A stretch of 64,000 nt of DNA from Streptomyces sp. NRRL WC-3742 (GTDB lineage: Bacteria > Actinomycetota > Actinomycetes > Streptomycetales > Streptomycetaceae), in the NCBI RefSeq assembly GCF_000720635.1, contig NZ_JOCF01000036.1, forward strand, positions 1 to 64,000. Reading direction: 5' to 3'. The notes beneath the pieces were generated by a model. The model did no database searches, was not told where the DNA came from, and saw nothing but the letters and a program-made list of their open reading frames with translations. A program made the position numbers and the translations under genes. Below are positions 49,615-59,324 of the stretch, piece after piece; the stretch's first letter is position 1; each line of letters starts with the position of its first letter.

Positions 49615-49745
49615 GGCGTGTCTTTCGGATCACGTCGGATCAGCGGGCGGCGTTGGGGTGCGTGCATCGGCGGTGCCGAGGAGGGAGCCACTGCGGTGGG
49701 GGCACCTCCCGGCCGAAGGCTGGGGGACATTGGTGACCGACGAGA
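49614..49745 (+). mobile_element. Dispersed repeat, copy B, 3'-truncated
   Basis: Begins GGGCGTGTCTTTCGGATCACG right at the DUF4126 stop (core GTGTCTTTCGGATCACG), then shares with copy A the blocks GGCGTTGGGGTGCGTGCATC (49648-49667 region), GAGGAGGGAGCCACTGCGG (49678-49696) and CATTGGTGACCGACGAG. It also has an extra hairpin, GTGGGGGCACCTCCC...GGCTGGGGGAC, that I recall as a common streptomycete repeat. The matching right-hand terminal repeat is absent: sequence passes directly into desaturase-like coding DNA at about 49750. Confidence 0.6.
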
Positions 49746-49751
49746 AGCCGT

Positions 49752-51155
49752 CGAGGGTACGAGCGCGACGGCTTCGCCTTCGACACCGGCCCCGGCCTGC
49801 TCTCGCTGCCCGCCGTCTACCGCGACCTCGCGCTCAAGACCGGCAGGGAGCCGCTGGAGCAGCTGGTCGAGCTGACGCCGGTCGCGCCGGAGAGCCGGCA
49901 CCTGTTCCCGGACGGCACCGGCCTCACCCTGCCCAACGCCTCGCGCGGCGGTGTCAGCCAGGCCCTGGACGCCGCCTTCGGCGAGGGCTCCGGCGCCCGG
50001 TGGAGCGAGGTCATGAACCACGCCCGCGCCGTCTGGGAGGCCACCCGCCGCCCCCTGCTGGAGGAGCCGCTGCCCGCCGAGCACGGCGTGCTGAGCCCGG
50101 CGGACCGCGAGCGGCTGGACACCGACCCTTACCCCCTGCCGCCGCGCACGGGCCTGGCCCGGCTGCGCAGGCCCGTCCCGTGGACCCTGGACACGGTGGC
50201 CCGCAGGCAGCTCGGCGGCCACCCCGGTCTGACCGCCCTGCTGGGCGAGCCGGCGCTGCGGTACGGCCTGGTGCCCGGGCAGGCCCCGGCCGGGGCCGCC
50301 GTGCTGGCGTACATGGAGCAGTCCTTCGGCGTCTGGTACGTCCGGGGCGGGATGCGGGCCCTGGCGGAGGCCGTGTACCGGCGCTGCGAGCTGCGCGGGG
50401 TCGGGTTCCGCTTCGACACGCCCGTGACCCGGGTGGTCGTCGAGGAGGGCCGGGCCCGGGGCGTGGAGACGGCTGAGGGCCGGATCGAGGCGGACCTGGT
50501 GGTCTCCGCGATGGACACCGACGCCCTGTTCAGGGGCGGCCTGGCCGAGTGGCCCGGCGTGCCGGCCGAGGAGTGGGAGCCGGTCGAGGTGCCCGGCCGG
50601 TTCAGCGTGCTGCTGGCCCTGCGCGGCCCCCGCCCGGCGGGCACCGCGCACCGGACGGTGGTCCATGCCGCGGACCCGGCGGCGGAGGAGAACGCCCTCA
50701 CCCACAACCGGCCGCCCTGCGAGCGCCCCACCGTGCAGGTGCTGCGCCCGGACGACCCGACCCTGCGCCCGGACGACGCCCACGAGAGCGTGGTGCTGAC
50801 CGCGACCGTCCCGGCCCAGGACGAGGTGGACTGGACGGCCCCCGGCTTCGCCGAGCACTACGCCGACCGGCTGCTCGCCCACGTCGACGCGGCGGGCCTG
50901 GGCCTGCGCGAGCGGGTGCTGTGGCGGGTCGTGCGCACCCCCACGGACACCCTGCGGGAGACCGGCGCGGTGTACGGCGCCGTCGCCGGGCCCTCGCTGG
51001 CGGGCGGGTTCGGCCCGACGGCGCGCCTCAAGGCCGCCAACGAGTCCCCCGTCCCCGGCCTCTACCTGATCGGCGGTGGCGCCCATCCGGGTGGCGGGCT
51101 CGCCCGCGTCGGCATGTCGGCGTGCATCACCGCAGGGCTGATCGGCCCGGCCTGA
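49752..51155 (+). pseudogene. 5'-truncated FAD-dependent desaturase/oxidoreductase (CrtI-like)
   Basis: The frame ending at TGA 51153-51155 shows phytoene-desaturase-like sequence from GYERDGFAFDTGPGLLSLP (49755 onward) to LYLIGGGAHPGGGLARVGMS at the C terminus. The N-terminal Rossmann motif (G-x-G-x-x-G, about 45 residues) that binds FAD in this family is missing. In frame upstream there is a TGA at 49734-49736 and repeat copy B. The first ATG is at 50013, about 80 residues into the homologous part. Composition matches the host genome, so it looks like a recent deletion, not foreign DNA. Confidence 0.75.
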
Positions 51156-51178
51156 GGCCCTCTCTTTCGGGAGGGCCT
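51155..51178. terminator. Hairpin between the desaturase pseudogene and the Q-rich gene
   Basis: AGGCCCTC (51155-51162) pairs with GAGGGCCT (51171-51178) around TCTTTCGG. Between convergent reading frames. Confidence 0.7.
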
Positions 51179-51185
51179 GGGCCCG

Positions 51186-52103
51186 TCAGCCGTGTGAGGG
51201 CCAGGTGTTCTGCTGCTGGTAGCCGTACGCCTGGTCGTAGCCCGGCTGCTGCGGGATGCCGCTCTGGGGGTGCTGCTCCCACTGCTGCTGCTGGGCGTTC
51301 GGGTCCCAGCCGGGCTCCTGCTGGGGCTGCTGCTGGGGCTGGGACTGCCACTGCTGCTGGTCGTACCCACCCTGGTAGGCGGCCGCGTACGGGTCCTGCT
51401 GCTGGGGCTGCTGCTGCGGGTAACCGCCGTACTGCTGCTGGTCGTAGGAGGCGTAGGCGGGCTGCTGCTGCCACTGCTGCTGGTCGTACCCGCCCTGGTA
51501 GCCGGCGGCGTACGGGTCCTGCTGCTGGGGCTGAGGCTGCTGCTGGCCCTGCTGCTCGTAGTACGTCGGCGCGTAGATGCCGTCCTGGGCGAGTTCCTGC
51601 AGCTCGAAGGCCGCCGTCTGCTCCACCGCGGGGGCGTCCTCGGAGGCTTGTCCGAAGTCCGGCCCGAAGTCCGGCCCGAAGTCCGGTTCGAGGGCCGGTT
51701 CGAGGGCCGTCTCGGGCTCCTCCACCGAGCTGACCTCGCCGACGCGCTCCTCCGCGACGGCGGCGGCCGCCACGGCCGTCGCGCCGCCGGTCAGCGCGCC
51801 CAGCAGCGGCACCTTGGAGAGCGGGCCCGGCAGGCTGCCGTCCGGCTTGCGCAGGGACCAGCCGGCCCGGAAGCCGCGCTTGACGGAGAGGGTGACGAAG
51901 GTCTGGCCGAGTGCGAACAGGGCGGCGCCCGCGCCGATCACCACGACCGAGTCGAGGGACATCCCGGCGGCCACGCCGAGGAAGCCCACCAGGGCGAGGA
52001 CCCGCCAGTGCACCGGGGCCCGGTTCTGCAGCAGCACCTCGGCGACCAGCCAGAGCGCCACCACCGCCAACGCGACGTACAGCAGCAGGAATCCGATGCC
52101 CAT
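51186..52103 (-). CDS. Membrane protein with a Gln/Tyr/Pro-rich prion-like tail
   Basis: Protein of 305 residues. Two to three N-terminal membrane helices (about 1-75, MGIGFLLLYVALAVVALWLV), a short conserved cytoplasmic patch (TLSVKRGFRAGWSLRKPDGSLPGP), an acidic linker with D-F-G-P repeats, and a tail of about 135 residues rich in Gln, Tyr and Pro with an internal duplication around QQDPYAAGYQGGYDQQQWQ and QQDPYAAAYQGGYDQQQWQ. ATG 52103 with GGAGGTAG upstream. Next to metF as in other streptomycetes to my recollection. Function unknown. Confidence 0.82.
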   Translation of the reverse strand: MGIGFLLLYVALAVVALWLVAEVLLQNRAPVHWRVLALVGFLGVAAGMSLDSVVVIGAGAALFALGQTFVTLSVKRGFRAGWSLRKPDGSLPGPLSKVPLLGALTGGATAVAAAAVAEERVGEVSSVEEPETALEPALEPDFGPDFGPDFGQASEDAPAVEQTAAFELQELAQDGIYAPTYYEQQGQQQPQPQQQDPYAAGYQGGYDQQQWQQQPAYASYDQQQYGGYPQQQPQQQDPYAAAYQGGYDQQQWQSQPQQQPQQEPGWDPNAQQQQWEQHPQSGIPQQPGYDQAYGYQQQNTWPSHG

Positions 52104-52223
52104 CCGCCCGCTACCTCCAGTCGCGTGCCCGCGCTCGCCGCGCGTGTGCGGCGACTGTACCGGTTCAACGGCCCGGGCACCGCATCGCGTTCCCACCCCC
52201 GGCCGCACCCGCGCGCACACGGC

Positions 52224-52257
52224 CGAGCCCGCCACCGTCCAACCGGTGACGGGCTCG
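52224..52257. terminator. Hairpin after metF
   Basis: CGAGCCCG (52224-52231) pairs with CGGGCTCG (52250-52257), with an inner CACCG/CGGTG helix. Lies 12 bp beyond the metF stop. Confidence 0.7.
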
Positions 52258-52268
52258 TGAACACCCGG

Positions 52269-53183
52269 TCAGCGCTGGTGCAGCCCCAGGTTCTGGTAGA
52301 TCTCCAGCGTCGCCGTCGAGTGGTTCAGCGTGATGAAGTGCAGGCCCGGCGCGCCCTCGGCCAGCAGCCGCTCGGCCATCGCCGTGGCGTGCTCCATGCC
52401 GACCGCCCGCAGGGCCGCCGGGTCGTCGACGGCGGCGCGCAGCCTGGCCTCCAGCGCGGGCGGGAAGGCCGAGCCGCTGAGCTGCGGGAAGCGCTCCAGC
52501 TGCTTGGCGTTGGTCACCGGCATGATCTCCGGGATGATCGGCGCCTCGCAGCCGGCCGCGGCGACCCGGTCGCGCAGCCGGAGGTAGTCGTCGACCTCGA
52601 AGAACATCTGGGTGATCGCGTAGTCCGCGCCGGCGCGGAACTTCGCGACGAAGTGCCGGATGTCGTCGTCCCAGTTCGTCGAACGCGGGTGCATGTTGGG
52701 CGAGGCCGCGACGCCGACGCAGAAGTCGCCGATGCCCTTGATCAGCTCGACCAGCTCGTACGCGTAGGTGACGCCCTGCGGGTGCCTGACCCACTCGCCC
52801 GTCGGGTCGCCGGGCGGGTCTCCCCGGACGGCGAGGACGTTTCGCACGCCCTGGTCGGCGTAGTGGCCGATGATGTTGCGCAGCTCGGCCACCGAGTGGT
52901 CCACGGCGGTCAGGTGGGCGACCGGGGTGAGCGTGGTCTCGGTGGCGATCCGGCCGACCATGTTGACGGTGCGCTCGCGCGAGGAGCCGCCGGCGCCGTA
53001 CGTCATGCAGACGAAGTTCGGGTCGAGCGGCTCGAGACGGCGGATGGCGTCCCAGAGTCTCTGCTCACCGACCTCGGTGCGAGGGGGCATGAACTCGAAG
53101 GAGAATGACCGCTTTCCGGCCGCCAGGAGGTCGCGGACCGTCTGTGCGCGGTCCGTTCTGGTGGAAGCGATACCGAGTGCCAT
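52269..53183 (-). CDS. metF: Methylenetetrahydrofolate reductase
   Basis: TIM-barrel FAD enzyme of 304 residues that makes 5-methyl-THF for methionine synthesis. [65 protein letters not shown] and FITQMFFE-type sequence ([14 protein letters not shown]). Start ATG 53183; there is no ribosome-binding site, but TAACCT (plus 53190-53195) lies 6 nt upstream, which fits a leaderless mRNA. Confidence 0.95.
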   Translation of the reverse strand: MALGIASTRTDRAQTVRDLLAAGKRSFSFEFMPPRTEVGEQRLWDAIRRLEPLDPNFVCMTYGAGGSSRERTVNMVGRIATETTLTPVAHLTAVDHSVAELRNIIGHYADQGVRNVLAVRGDPPGDPTGEWVRHPQGVTYAYELVELIKGIGDFCVGVAASPNMHPRSTNWDDDIRHFVAKFRAGADYAITQMFFEVDDYLRLRDRVAAAGCEAPIIPEIMPVTNAKQLERFPQLSGSAFPPALEARLRAAVDDPAALRAVGMEHATAMAERLLAEGAPGLHFITLNHSTATLEIYQNLGLHQR

Positions 53184-53368
53184 GATGGCAGGTTATCGGC
53201 CGGTGACCGGGACGTCACAAGCGGGTCCCACGGAATGAGACGGGCGGTGGACGGCGTTCCGTTCACGCAGGTCCCGTGCACCGCCCTCCGCCCCGGCCCG
53301 GCTCGCACGTCTGTTCCCAGTACCCCAGCTAGGCTTGCCGCATCCCAGCGAAACAGCGGAGCCTCATC

Positions 53369-54475
53369 GTGACCTCGTCCAGCACCCGGCCGGCCAACCC
53401 CATTGACGTGGAGGACGTCCGCACACGCGTCAACGGCGCCCTCGCCGCGTTCATGGACGGCCAGTCCGCCCTGCTCGACAAGATCTCGCTCCAGCTGGCC
53501 CCCGCCGCCGACGCCCTGCGCGACTTCCTGCTGGACGGCGGCAAGCGGCTGCGCCCGGCCTTCTGCTACTGGGGCTGGCGCGCCGCCGGCGGGTCCGCCG
53601 CCAGTGAGGGGATCGCCCACGCGGCCGCGGCCCTGGAACTGCTCCAGGCCAGCGCCCTGGTCCACGACGACCTGATGGACCGCAGCGACACCCGGCGGGG
53701 CCTGCCCTCCGTCCACCGCCGCTTCGAGGCCCTGCACCGCGAGCGCGGCTGGCGCGGCGACCGCGAGCAGTACGGCGCCTCGGCGGCGGTGCTGCTGGGC
53801 GACCTGCTGCTGATCTGGTGCGACGAGCTGTTCATGCGCTCGGGCCTGGAGCCGGCCGCCGTCCTCGCTGCCAAGCCGGTGTTCGACCTGATGCGCACCG
53901 AGGTCATGGTCGGCCAGTACCTGGACGTGCTGGAGCCGGTGGCCGGGGACTCGGCCGACGAGGGCGCGCTGGAGCGCGCGCGGACAGTCCTGCACTACAA
54001 GTCGGCGAAGTACACCATCGAGCGTCCCCTGCAGGTCGGCGCGCTGCTCGCCGGGGCCGGGCCCGAACCGGTCGAGGCGCTCGGCGCGTTCGGGCTGCCG
54101 CTGGGCGAGGCGTTCCAGCTGCGCGACGACCTGCTCGGCGTCTTCGGGGACCCGGCCGTCACCGGCAAGCCCGCCGGGGACGACCTGCGCGAGGGCAAGC
54201 GCACCCTGCTCGTCGCCCACGCCATGCGCGCCCTGCCCGCCGCCGACGCCCGTCACCTGGACGAGCGCCTCGGTGCCCCCGACCTGGCCGCCGCCGAGGT
54301 CGCCGAGCTGCGGGAGCTGGTGGAGCGCAGCGGCGCGGCCGAGCTGGTGGAGCAACGGATCTCCGAGCTGATGCGCGAGGCCCTGGCCGCGCTGGCGGCG
54401 GCGCCGCTCGCCGACGAGAAGGCCCGCGAGGTGCTGCTGGCGCTGGCGGAGGCTTCCACCGTCCGAAAGTACTGA
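53369..54475 (+). CDS. Polyprenyl diphosphate synthase
   Basis: Trans-isoprenyl synthase of 368 residues. First Asp-rich motif DDLMDRSDTRRG, second DDLLGVFGD, plus DGGKRLRP near residue 55. FLLDGGKRLRPAFCYW and LMRTEVMVGQYLDVLE are typical of the GGPP/FPP synthase family of actinobacteria. Chain length cannot be fixed from sequence alone. GTG start 53369 with GGAGCC upstream. Ends in a decamer repeat and a 36-bp palindrome. Confidence 0.9.
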   Translation: MTSSSTRPANPIDVEDVRTRVNGALAAFMDGQSALLDKISLQLAPAADALRDFLLDGGKRLRPAFCYWGWRAAGGSAASEGIAHAAAALELLQASALVHDDLMDRSDTRRGLPSVHRRFEALHRERGWRGDREQYGASAAVLLGDLLLIWCDELFMRSGLEPAAVLAAKPVFDLMRTEVMVGQYLDVLEPVAGDSADEGALERARTVLHYKSAKYTIERPLQVGALLAGAGPEPVEALGAFGLPLGEAFQLRDDLLGVFGDPAVTGKPAGDDLREGKRTLLVAHAMRALPAADARHLDERLGAPDLAAAEVAELRELVERSGAAELVEQRISELMREALAALAAAPLADEKAREVLLALAEASTVRKY

Positions 54476-54508
54476 CACGTACTGGCACGTACAGGCACGT
54501 ACAGGCAG
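54469..54508 (+). repeat. Decamer tandem repeat (4 copies) spanning the polyprenyl synthase stop codon
   Basis: GTACTGACAC, GTACTGGCAC, GTACAGGCAC, GTACAGGCAG. The stop TGA (54473-54475) lies inside the first unit; the last unit is the left arm of the following palindrome. Confidence 0.9.
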
Positions 54509-54534
54509 TACGTACCGGTACGTACTGCCTGTAC
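54499..54534. terminator. 36-bp perfect palindrome
   Basis: GTACAGGCAGTACGTACC (54499-54516) followed directly by its complement GGTACGTACTGCCTGTAC (54517-54534). Between the convergent polyprenyl synthase and thiE genes, so a bidirectional terminator is likely. Confidence 0.8.
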
Positions 54535-54559
54535 CGGCGGACGATGGAAGCCTCTGCGG

Positions 54560-55213
54560 TCAGACCGCCGCGCGCACCCGGCGGGCGAGCTCGGCGGCGG
54601 CCGCCCGGGGGTCCTCGGCCGCGGTGACGGCCCGGACCACGACGATCCGGCGGGCACCGGCCGCCAGGACCTCGTCCAGGTTCCCGAGGTCGATCCCGCC
54701 GATGGCGAACCACGGCCGGTCGGTGGCCTGCTTCGCCGCGTACGAGACCAGGCCGAGGCCCGGCGCCGGGCGGCCCGGCTTGGTCGGGGTCGGCCAGACG
54801 GGGCCGGTGCAGAAGTAGTCCACGCCCGGCTCGGCGATCGCCGCGTCCACCTCGGACTCGGCGTGGCAGGAGCGCCCGACCAGCACGTCGTCACCGAGGA
54901 TCGCCCGGGCGGCGGCCACCGGCAGGTCGTCCTGGCCGAGGTGCAGCACGTCCGGCCGGGCCGCGTGGGCGACGTCGGCGCGGTCGTTGACGGCCAGCAG
55001 CTTGCCGTGGCGGTGGCAGGCGTCGGCGAAGACCTCCAGCGCCTCCAGCTCCTGCTTCGCCTCCAGGCCCTTGTCGCGGAGCTGGACGATGTCCACCCCG
55101 CCGGCCAGCGCCTCGTCCAGGAAGTCGACCAGGTCGCCCTGCGCGCGGCGGGCGTCGGTGCACAGGTAGAGCCGGGCGTCCGCCAGACGGGCGCGCCGCG
55201 TGTCCGCCGCCAT
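54560..55213 (-). CDS. thiE: Thiamine phosphate synthase
   Basis: TIM-barrel enzyme of 217 residues that joins HMP-PP and thiazole phosphate. [46 protein letters not shown] and [10 protein letters not shown] ... [39 protein letters not shown]. Starts inside the stop of the Rv2175c-like gene (TGATG overlap), so it is translated with that gene. It is on the opposite strand from the TPP-controlled thiO-thiS-thiG. Confidence 0.95.
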   Translation of the reverse strand: MAADTRRARLADARLYLCTDARRAQGDLVDFLDEALAGGVDIVQLRDKGLEAKQELEALEVFADACHRHGKLLAVNDRADVAHAARPDVLHLGQDDLPVAAARAILGDDVLVGRSCHAESEVDAAIAEPGVDYFCTGPVWPTPTKPGRPAPGLGLVSYAAKQATDRPWFAIGGIDLGNLDEVLAAGARRIVVVRAVTAAEDPRAAAAELARRVRAAV

Positions 55214-55578
55214 CAGATCAGCATCGCCTGGGCACGGCGCTTGACCTCGGTGCCACGGTTCTCCCGCAGCGCCTGGATCGGGCTACCGGGCAGCGACGGG
55301 TCCTCGGTGAAGAGCCACTCCAGGATCTCCTCGTCGCTGTACCCGCAGTCGCGCAGCACGGTCAGGGTGCCGGACAGGTGCTTGACCAGCCCCGGGCCGT
55401 CGATGAACGCCGCAGGGACCTGCAGCGACTTGTTCGGGCCCCGCCGGACGGCGATCAGCCCGCCGCTGCGCACCAGGTCGCGCACCTCGGTGACGCGCAC
55501 CCCCCACTGCTCCGAGATGTCGGGGAGGTACATCCACTCGGAAACCAGGGTTTCAATCTTGCTTTCGATCTCGCTCAC
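55213..55578 (-). CDS. Rv2175c-like DNA-binding protein
   Basis: Protein of 121 residues with a winged helix: [35 protein letters not shown] (core [19 protein letters not shown]) then a C-terminal helical domain ([20 protein letters not shown]). In mycobacteria Rv2175c is a phosphorylation substrate of the kinase PknL encoded next door; here a PASTA kinase gene lies 3.7 kb away. Divergently placed relative to nothing obvious; ends coupled to thiE. Confidence 0.85.
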   Translation of the reverse strand: MSEIESKIETLVSEWMYLPDISEQWGVRVTEVRDLVRSGGLIAVRRGPNKSLQVPAAFIDGPGLVKHLSGTLTVLRDCGYSDEEILEWLFTEDPSLPGSPIQALRENRGTEVKRRAQAMLI

Positions 55579-55611
55579 GCCACCAGACTGCCACCTCCGC
55601 GCCGTCCGGAG

Positions 55612-56820
55612 CTAAACGGTGGCCCCCTTGAGCGCCACCGCCGGGTCCGCCGCGAGGGCCGGGTCGAGGGCGGCGCCGCGCTCGATGAGCTTGCGCCCCT
55701 GGGCGAGGTCGCGCGGCCGGTCCACGGCCAGCAGGGCGCTGGGCACGCCCCCGCGCAGCCAGAGCACCGACCAGGAGCCGTCCTCCGGGCTCCCCCGCCA
55801 CAGCAGTTCGTCGCCCTCGGCGTGCCGGCCGGCGTACTGGACCATCCGGCCGAACTGCTCGGACCAGAAGTACGGCACCGGGTCGTACGGCGCCGCGTCC
55901 TCGCCGAGGAGGGCGGCGGCCGCCGCGCCGCCGGAGTGCAGAGCGTGGTCCCAGTGCTGGACGGCCAGCCGGGCGCCGGAGCGGGCGGAGGGGTAGCTGA
56001 CGCAGTCCCCAGCCGCGAGGACGCCGGGCACGCCGGTGCGCAGCCGCCCGTCCACCACGATCGCGCCGCTCGCGTCCAGCTCGACGCCGGAGCCGGCCAG
56101 CCAGCCGGTCGCGGGCCGGGCGCCGATGCCGACGACCACCTCGTCGGCGGGCAGGTGCGAGCCGTCCGCCAGCCGGACCGAGCCCGGCTCGACGGCCTCC
56201 ACGCCGACGCCGCAGCGCAGGTCGATCCCGGCCTCGGCGTACCAGGGGGCCATCGCCCGGCCGATCTCGGCGGGCAGGGCGCCCGGCAGCGGGGCCCGTC
56301 CGGCCTCGACCACGGTCACCTCGCAGCCGGCCTGGCGGGCGGCGGTGGCCACCTCGGCGCCGATCCAGCCCGCGCCGACCAGCACCAGCCGGCGGCCGGG
56401 GCGCAGCAGGGCCCGCAGCGCCAGCGCGTCGTCCAGGGTGTGCAGCAGGTGGGCCCGCTCGGCGCCGGGCAGGGCGCGCGGGACGGCGCCGGTGGCGATC
56501 ACCAGGGCGTCGTACGGCAGGTCGCCCGCGTCGGTGTGCAGGGTGCCGGGGGCCAGCCCGGTGGCGCGGCGGCCGAGGAGCAGCTCGACGCCGAGGGCGT
56601 CGTAGTCGACGTCGAGAGTGGTGGCGTCGGCCTTGCCGAGCAGGACGTCCTTGGAGAGCGGCGGCCGGTCGTACGGCGCGTGCGGCTCCTCGCCGACCAG
56701 CACGATCCGCCCCCGCCAGCCGCCCTGCCGCAGCTTCAGGACGCACTGCGCCCCGGCCAGCCCGGCGCCGACGACGACCGCGATCCGCTCATTTCCGCTC
56801 AGCTCTGCCACGCCCGTCAC
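55612..56820 (-). CDS. NAD(P)/FAD-dependent oxidoreductase (ferredoxin-reductase-like)
   Basis: Protein of about 402 residues. N-terminal FAD site VVVGAGLAGAQCVLKLRQGG, PPLSKDVLLG typical of ferredoxin/rubredoxin reductases, the internal NAD site RRLVLVGAGWIGAEVATAARQ, second FAD motif VPGVLAAGDCVSYPS and the C-terminal WSEQFGRMVQYAG. Probably reduces a ferredoxin or nitrite-reductase-like partner; partner unknown. GTG 56820 chosen; GTG 56811 is possible. A head-to-head arrangement puts its start 70 bp from the TPP riboswitch of the divergent thiO operon. Confidence 0.85.
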   Translation of the reverse strand: MTGVAELSGNERIAVVVGAGLAGAQCVLKLRQGGWRGRIVLVGEEPHAPYDRPPLSKDVLLGKADATTLDVDYDALGVELLLGRRATGLAPGTLHTDAGDLPYDALVIATGAVPRALPGAERAHLLHTLDDALALRALLRPGRRLVLVGAGWIGAEVATAARQAGCEVTVVEAGRAPLPGALPAEIGRAMAPWYAEAGIDLRCGVGVEAVEPGSVRLADGSHLPADEVVVGIGARPATGWLAGSGVELDASGAIVVDGRLRTGVPGVLAAGDCVSYPSARSGARLAVQHWDHALHSGGAAAAALLGEDAAPYDPVPYFWSEQFGRMVQYAGRHAEGDELLWRGSPEDGSWSVLWLRGGVPSALLAVDRPRDLAQGRKLIERGAALDPALAADPAVALKGATV

Positions 56821-56892
56821 TGTACTCAGGGCTTTGTCCCACCCTTCGTACGGGCCTTCGGGCAGGCAGACGCCCGGAGTTAAGGTGGGAGC

Positions 56893-56985
56893 ACCACACG
56901 GGAGCCCGGCGAACCGGGCTGAGAGGCGGGCTGGCACGGCCTGCGACCGTCCGAACCTGATCCGGGTCATACCGGCGAAGGGAGA
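56893..56985 (+). ncRNA. TPP riboswitch (THI box) of the thiOSG operon
   Basis: Conserved elements are all present: ACACGGGAGCCC at the start, the pyrimidine-sensing GGGCTGAGAGGC (CUGAGA at 56919-56924), GCGACCGTCCGAACCTGATC (pyrophosphate helix; ACCUGAUC 56955-56962) and GGGTCATACCGGCGAAGGGA closing P1. The ribosome-binding site GGAG (56981-56984) lies in the closing element, so TPP would block translation of thiO. Confidence 0.95.
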
Positions 56986-56994
56986 AGAGCAGCC

Positions 56995-58164
56995 TTGTCA
57001 CGCTTGCTGAAGGATGCCCACACCGAGGTGCTGGTGATCGGCGGAGGCATCATCGGCCTCGCCGTCGCCTGGCGCGCGGCGCAGCACGGAGCAGGGCGCG
57101 TGATCGTGGTGGACCCCTCGCACGGCCACGGCGCCGCCGGGGTCGCGGCCGGGATGCTCGCCCCGGTCACCGAGGTCCAGTACGGCGAGGAGCCGCTGCT
57201 GCGCCTGAACACGGCCTCGAACGAGCGCTACGCGGCCTTCGCCGCCGAACTCACCGAGGCGAGCGGGGGCCTGGACACCGGCTACCGCCGCTGCGGCACG
57301 ATCGCCGTCGCCCTGGACTCCGACGACCGCGAGGAACTGCGCGACCTGCACGCCTTCCACCAGCGCCTCGGCCTGGACTCGACCTGGCTCACCGGCCGCG
57401 AGGCCCGCAAACTCGAACCGATGCTCGCCCCCGGCGTGCGCGGCGCCCTGTACGCGGCCGACGACCACCAGGTCGATCCCCGCCGCCTGCTCAAGGCCCT
57501 GTACGCCGCCTGCGAGGGCGCGAACGTCCTGCTCCACCGGGCCGAGGCCCTCGAGCTGCTCATCGAGGACGGCCGCGCGACCGGCGCCCGGCTGAGCACC
57601 GGCGAGAGCGTCACCGCCGACCAGGTGGTCCTGGCCGCCGGCCCGCGGAGCCACCGACTGCCGGGCCTGCCCGAGGGTGTGCTGCCCGCGATCCGTCCGG
57701 TGAAGGGCCAGATCCTGCGCCTGCGCGTCCCGCAGGCGTACCGGCCGTTCCTCTCCCGCAACGTCCGCGCGGTGGTGCGCGGGCAGCACCTGTACGTCGT
57801 CCCGCGCGAGGACGGCGAGCTGGTGATCGGCGCGACCAGCGAGGAGCAGGGCTACGACACCACCGTCACCGCCGGCGGGGTGTACGAACTCCTGCGCGAC
57901 GCCCACGAGTTGGTCCCGGGGATCACCGAACTCCCGCTCGTGGAGACGGCTGCGGGCCTGCGCCCGGGCTCGCCGGACAACGCCCCGCTGCTCGGCCCGA
58001 CGTCCCTGCCCGGCCTGGTCGCCGCGACCGGCCACTACCGCAACGGCGTGCTGCTCACCCCGGTGACCGCCGACCTGCTCGGCGAGTACCTGGCCACCGG
58101 CGAACTCCCGGACCTGGCACAGCCGTTCACCCCCACCCGCTTCGCCACGAAGGCCGCCGCATGA
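56995..58164 (+). CDS. thiO: Glycine oxidase ThiO
   Basis: FAD enzyme of 389 residues that makes dehydroglycine (iminoacetate) for the thiazole ring. N-terminal VLVIGGGIIGLAVAWRAAQHG, YRRCGTIAVAL, substrate-binding HQVDPRRLLKAL, PVKGQILRLR and the C-terminal GLRPGSPDNAPLLGP, ATGHYRNGVLLTPVTA. Starts with TTG (56995), 10 bp after the riboswitch-embedded GGAG. ATGA overlap with thiS. Confidence 0.93.
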   Translation: MSRLLKDAHTEVLVIGGGIIGLAVAWRAAQHGAGRVIVVDPSHGHGAAGVAAGMLAPVTEVQYGEEPLLRLNTASNERYAAFAAELTEASGGLDTGYRRCGTIAVALDSDDREELRDLHAFHQRLGLDSTWLTGREARKLEPMLAPGVRGALYAADDHQVDPRRLLKALYAACEGANVLLHRAEALELLIEDGRATGARLSTGESVTADQVVLAAGPRSHRLPGLPEGVLPAIRPVKGQILRLRVPQAYRPFLSRNVRAVVRGQHLYVVPREDGELVIGATSEEQGYDTTVTAGGVYELLRDAHELVPGITELPLVETAAGLRPGSPDNAPLLGPTSLPGLVAATGHYRNGVLLTPVTADLLGEYLATGELPDLAQPFTPTRFATKAAA

Positions 58165-58415
58165 CCGAGAACCCCATGACCCAGAGCCGCCCGACCGACA
58201 CCCGCCCGACCGAGATCGCCCTGACCGTCAACGGCGAGCCCCGCACGCTGCCCGCCGCCACCACCCTCGCCGAGCTGGTGGCCACCGTCAGCGCCGCCAA
58301 CACCGGCGTCGCCGCCGCGCTCAACGAGGCTGTGGTGCCGCGCAGTTCGTGGTCCGGCACGCCGCTGAGCAGCGGTGACCGGATCGAGATCCTCACCGCC
58401 GTCCAGGGAGGCTGA
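58161..58415 (+). CDS. thiS: Sulfur carrier protein ThiS
   Basis: Ubiquitin-like protein of 84 residues. The family core begins at about residue 18 (IALTVNGEPRTLPAATTLAELV) and ends with the diglycine VQGG that is adenylated and thiocarboxylated. The first 17 residues form a Thr-Arg-Pro-rich extension; Met6 or an internal start could give the usual 66-residue form. Coupled to thiO by ATGA. Confidence 0.95.
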   Translation: MTENPMTQSRPTDTRPTEIALTVNGEPRTLPAATTLAELVATVSAANTGVAAALNEAVVPRSSWSGTPLSSGDRIEILTAVQGG

Positions 58416-59215
<800 letters not shown>

Positions 59216-59216
<1 letters not shown>

Positions 59217-59254
59217 GCACCTCGCCCGGGCACCTCGCACGGGCACGTCACGCA
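59216..59254 (+). repeat. 13-bp tandem repeat (3 copies) starting at the thiG stop codon
   Basis: GGCACCTCGCCCG, GGCACCTCGCACG, GGCACGTCACGCA. The first G is the last base of the thiG TAG. Confidence 0.85.
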
Positions 59255-59262
59255 TGTCACAA

Positions 59263-59296
59263 CCCGGTCCCGGAGGCGGCGCCCTCCGGGTCCGGG
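59263..59296 (+). terminator. thi operon terminator hairpin
   Basis: CCCGGTCCCGGAGG pairs with CCTCCGGGTCCGGG except for one mismatch, around CGGCGC. It ends about 29 bp before the kinase start. Confidence 0.7.
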
Positions 59297-59311
59297 ATCG
59301 GAGCGCGCCAC

Positions 59312-59317
59312 TAGACT
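59312..59317 (+). promoter_or_regulatory. -10 box for a leaderless kinase transcript
   Basis: TAGACT, 7 nt before GTG 59325, with no ribosome-binding site. -35 not convincing. Confidence 0.5.
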
Positions 59318-59324
59318 CCCCCGG

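Noticed and set aside
48457..49745. The two related repeats as a composite transposon around DUF4126
   Set aside because: Copy B lacks one end, copies are in opposite orientation and have diverged, and no transposase is present.
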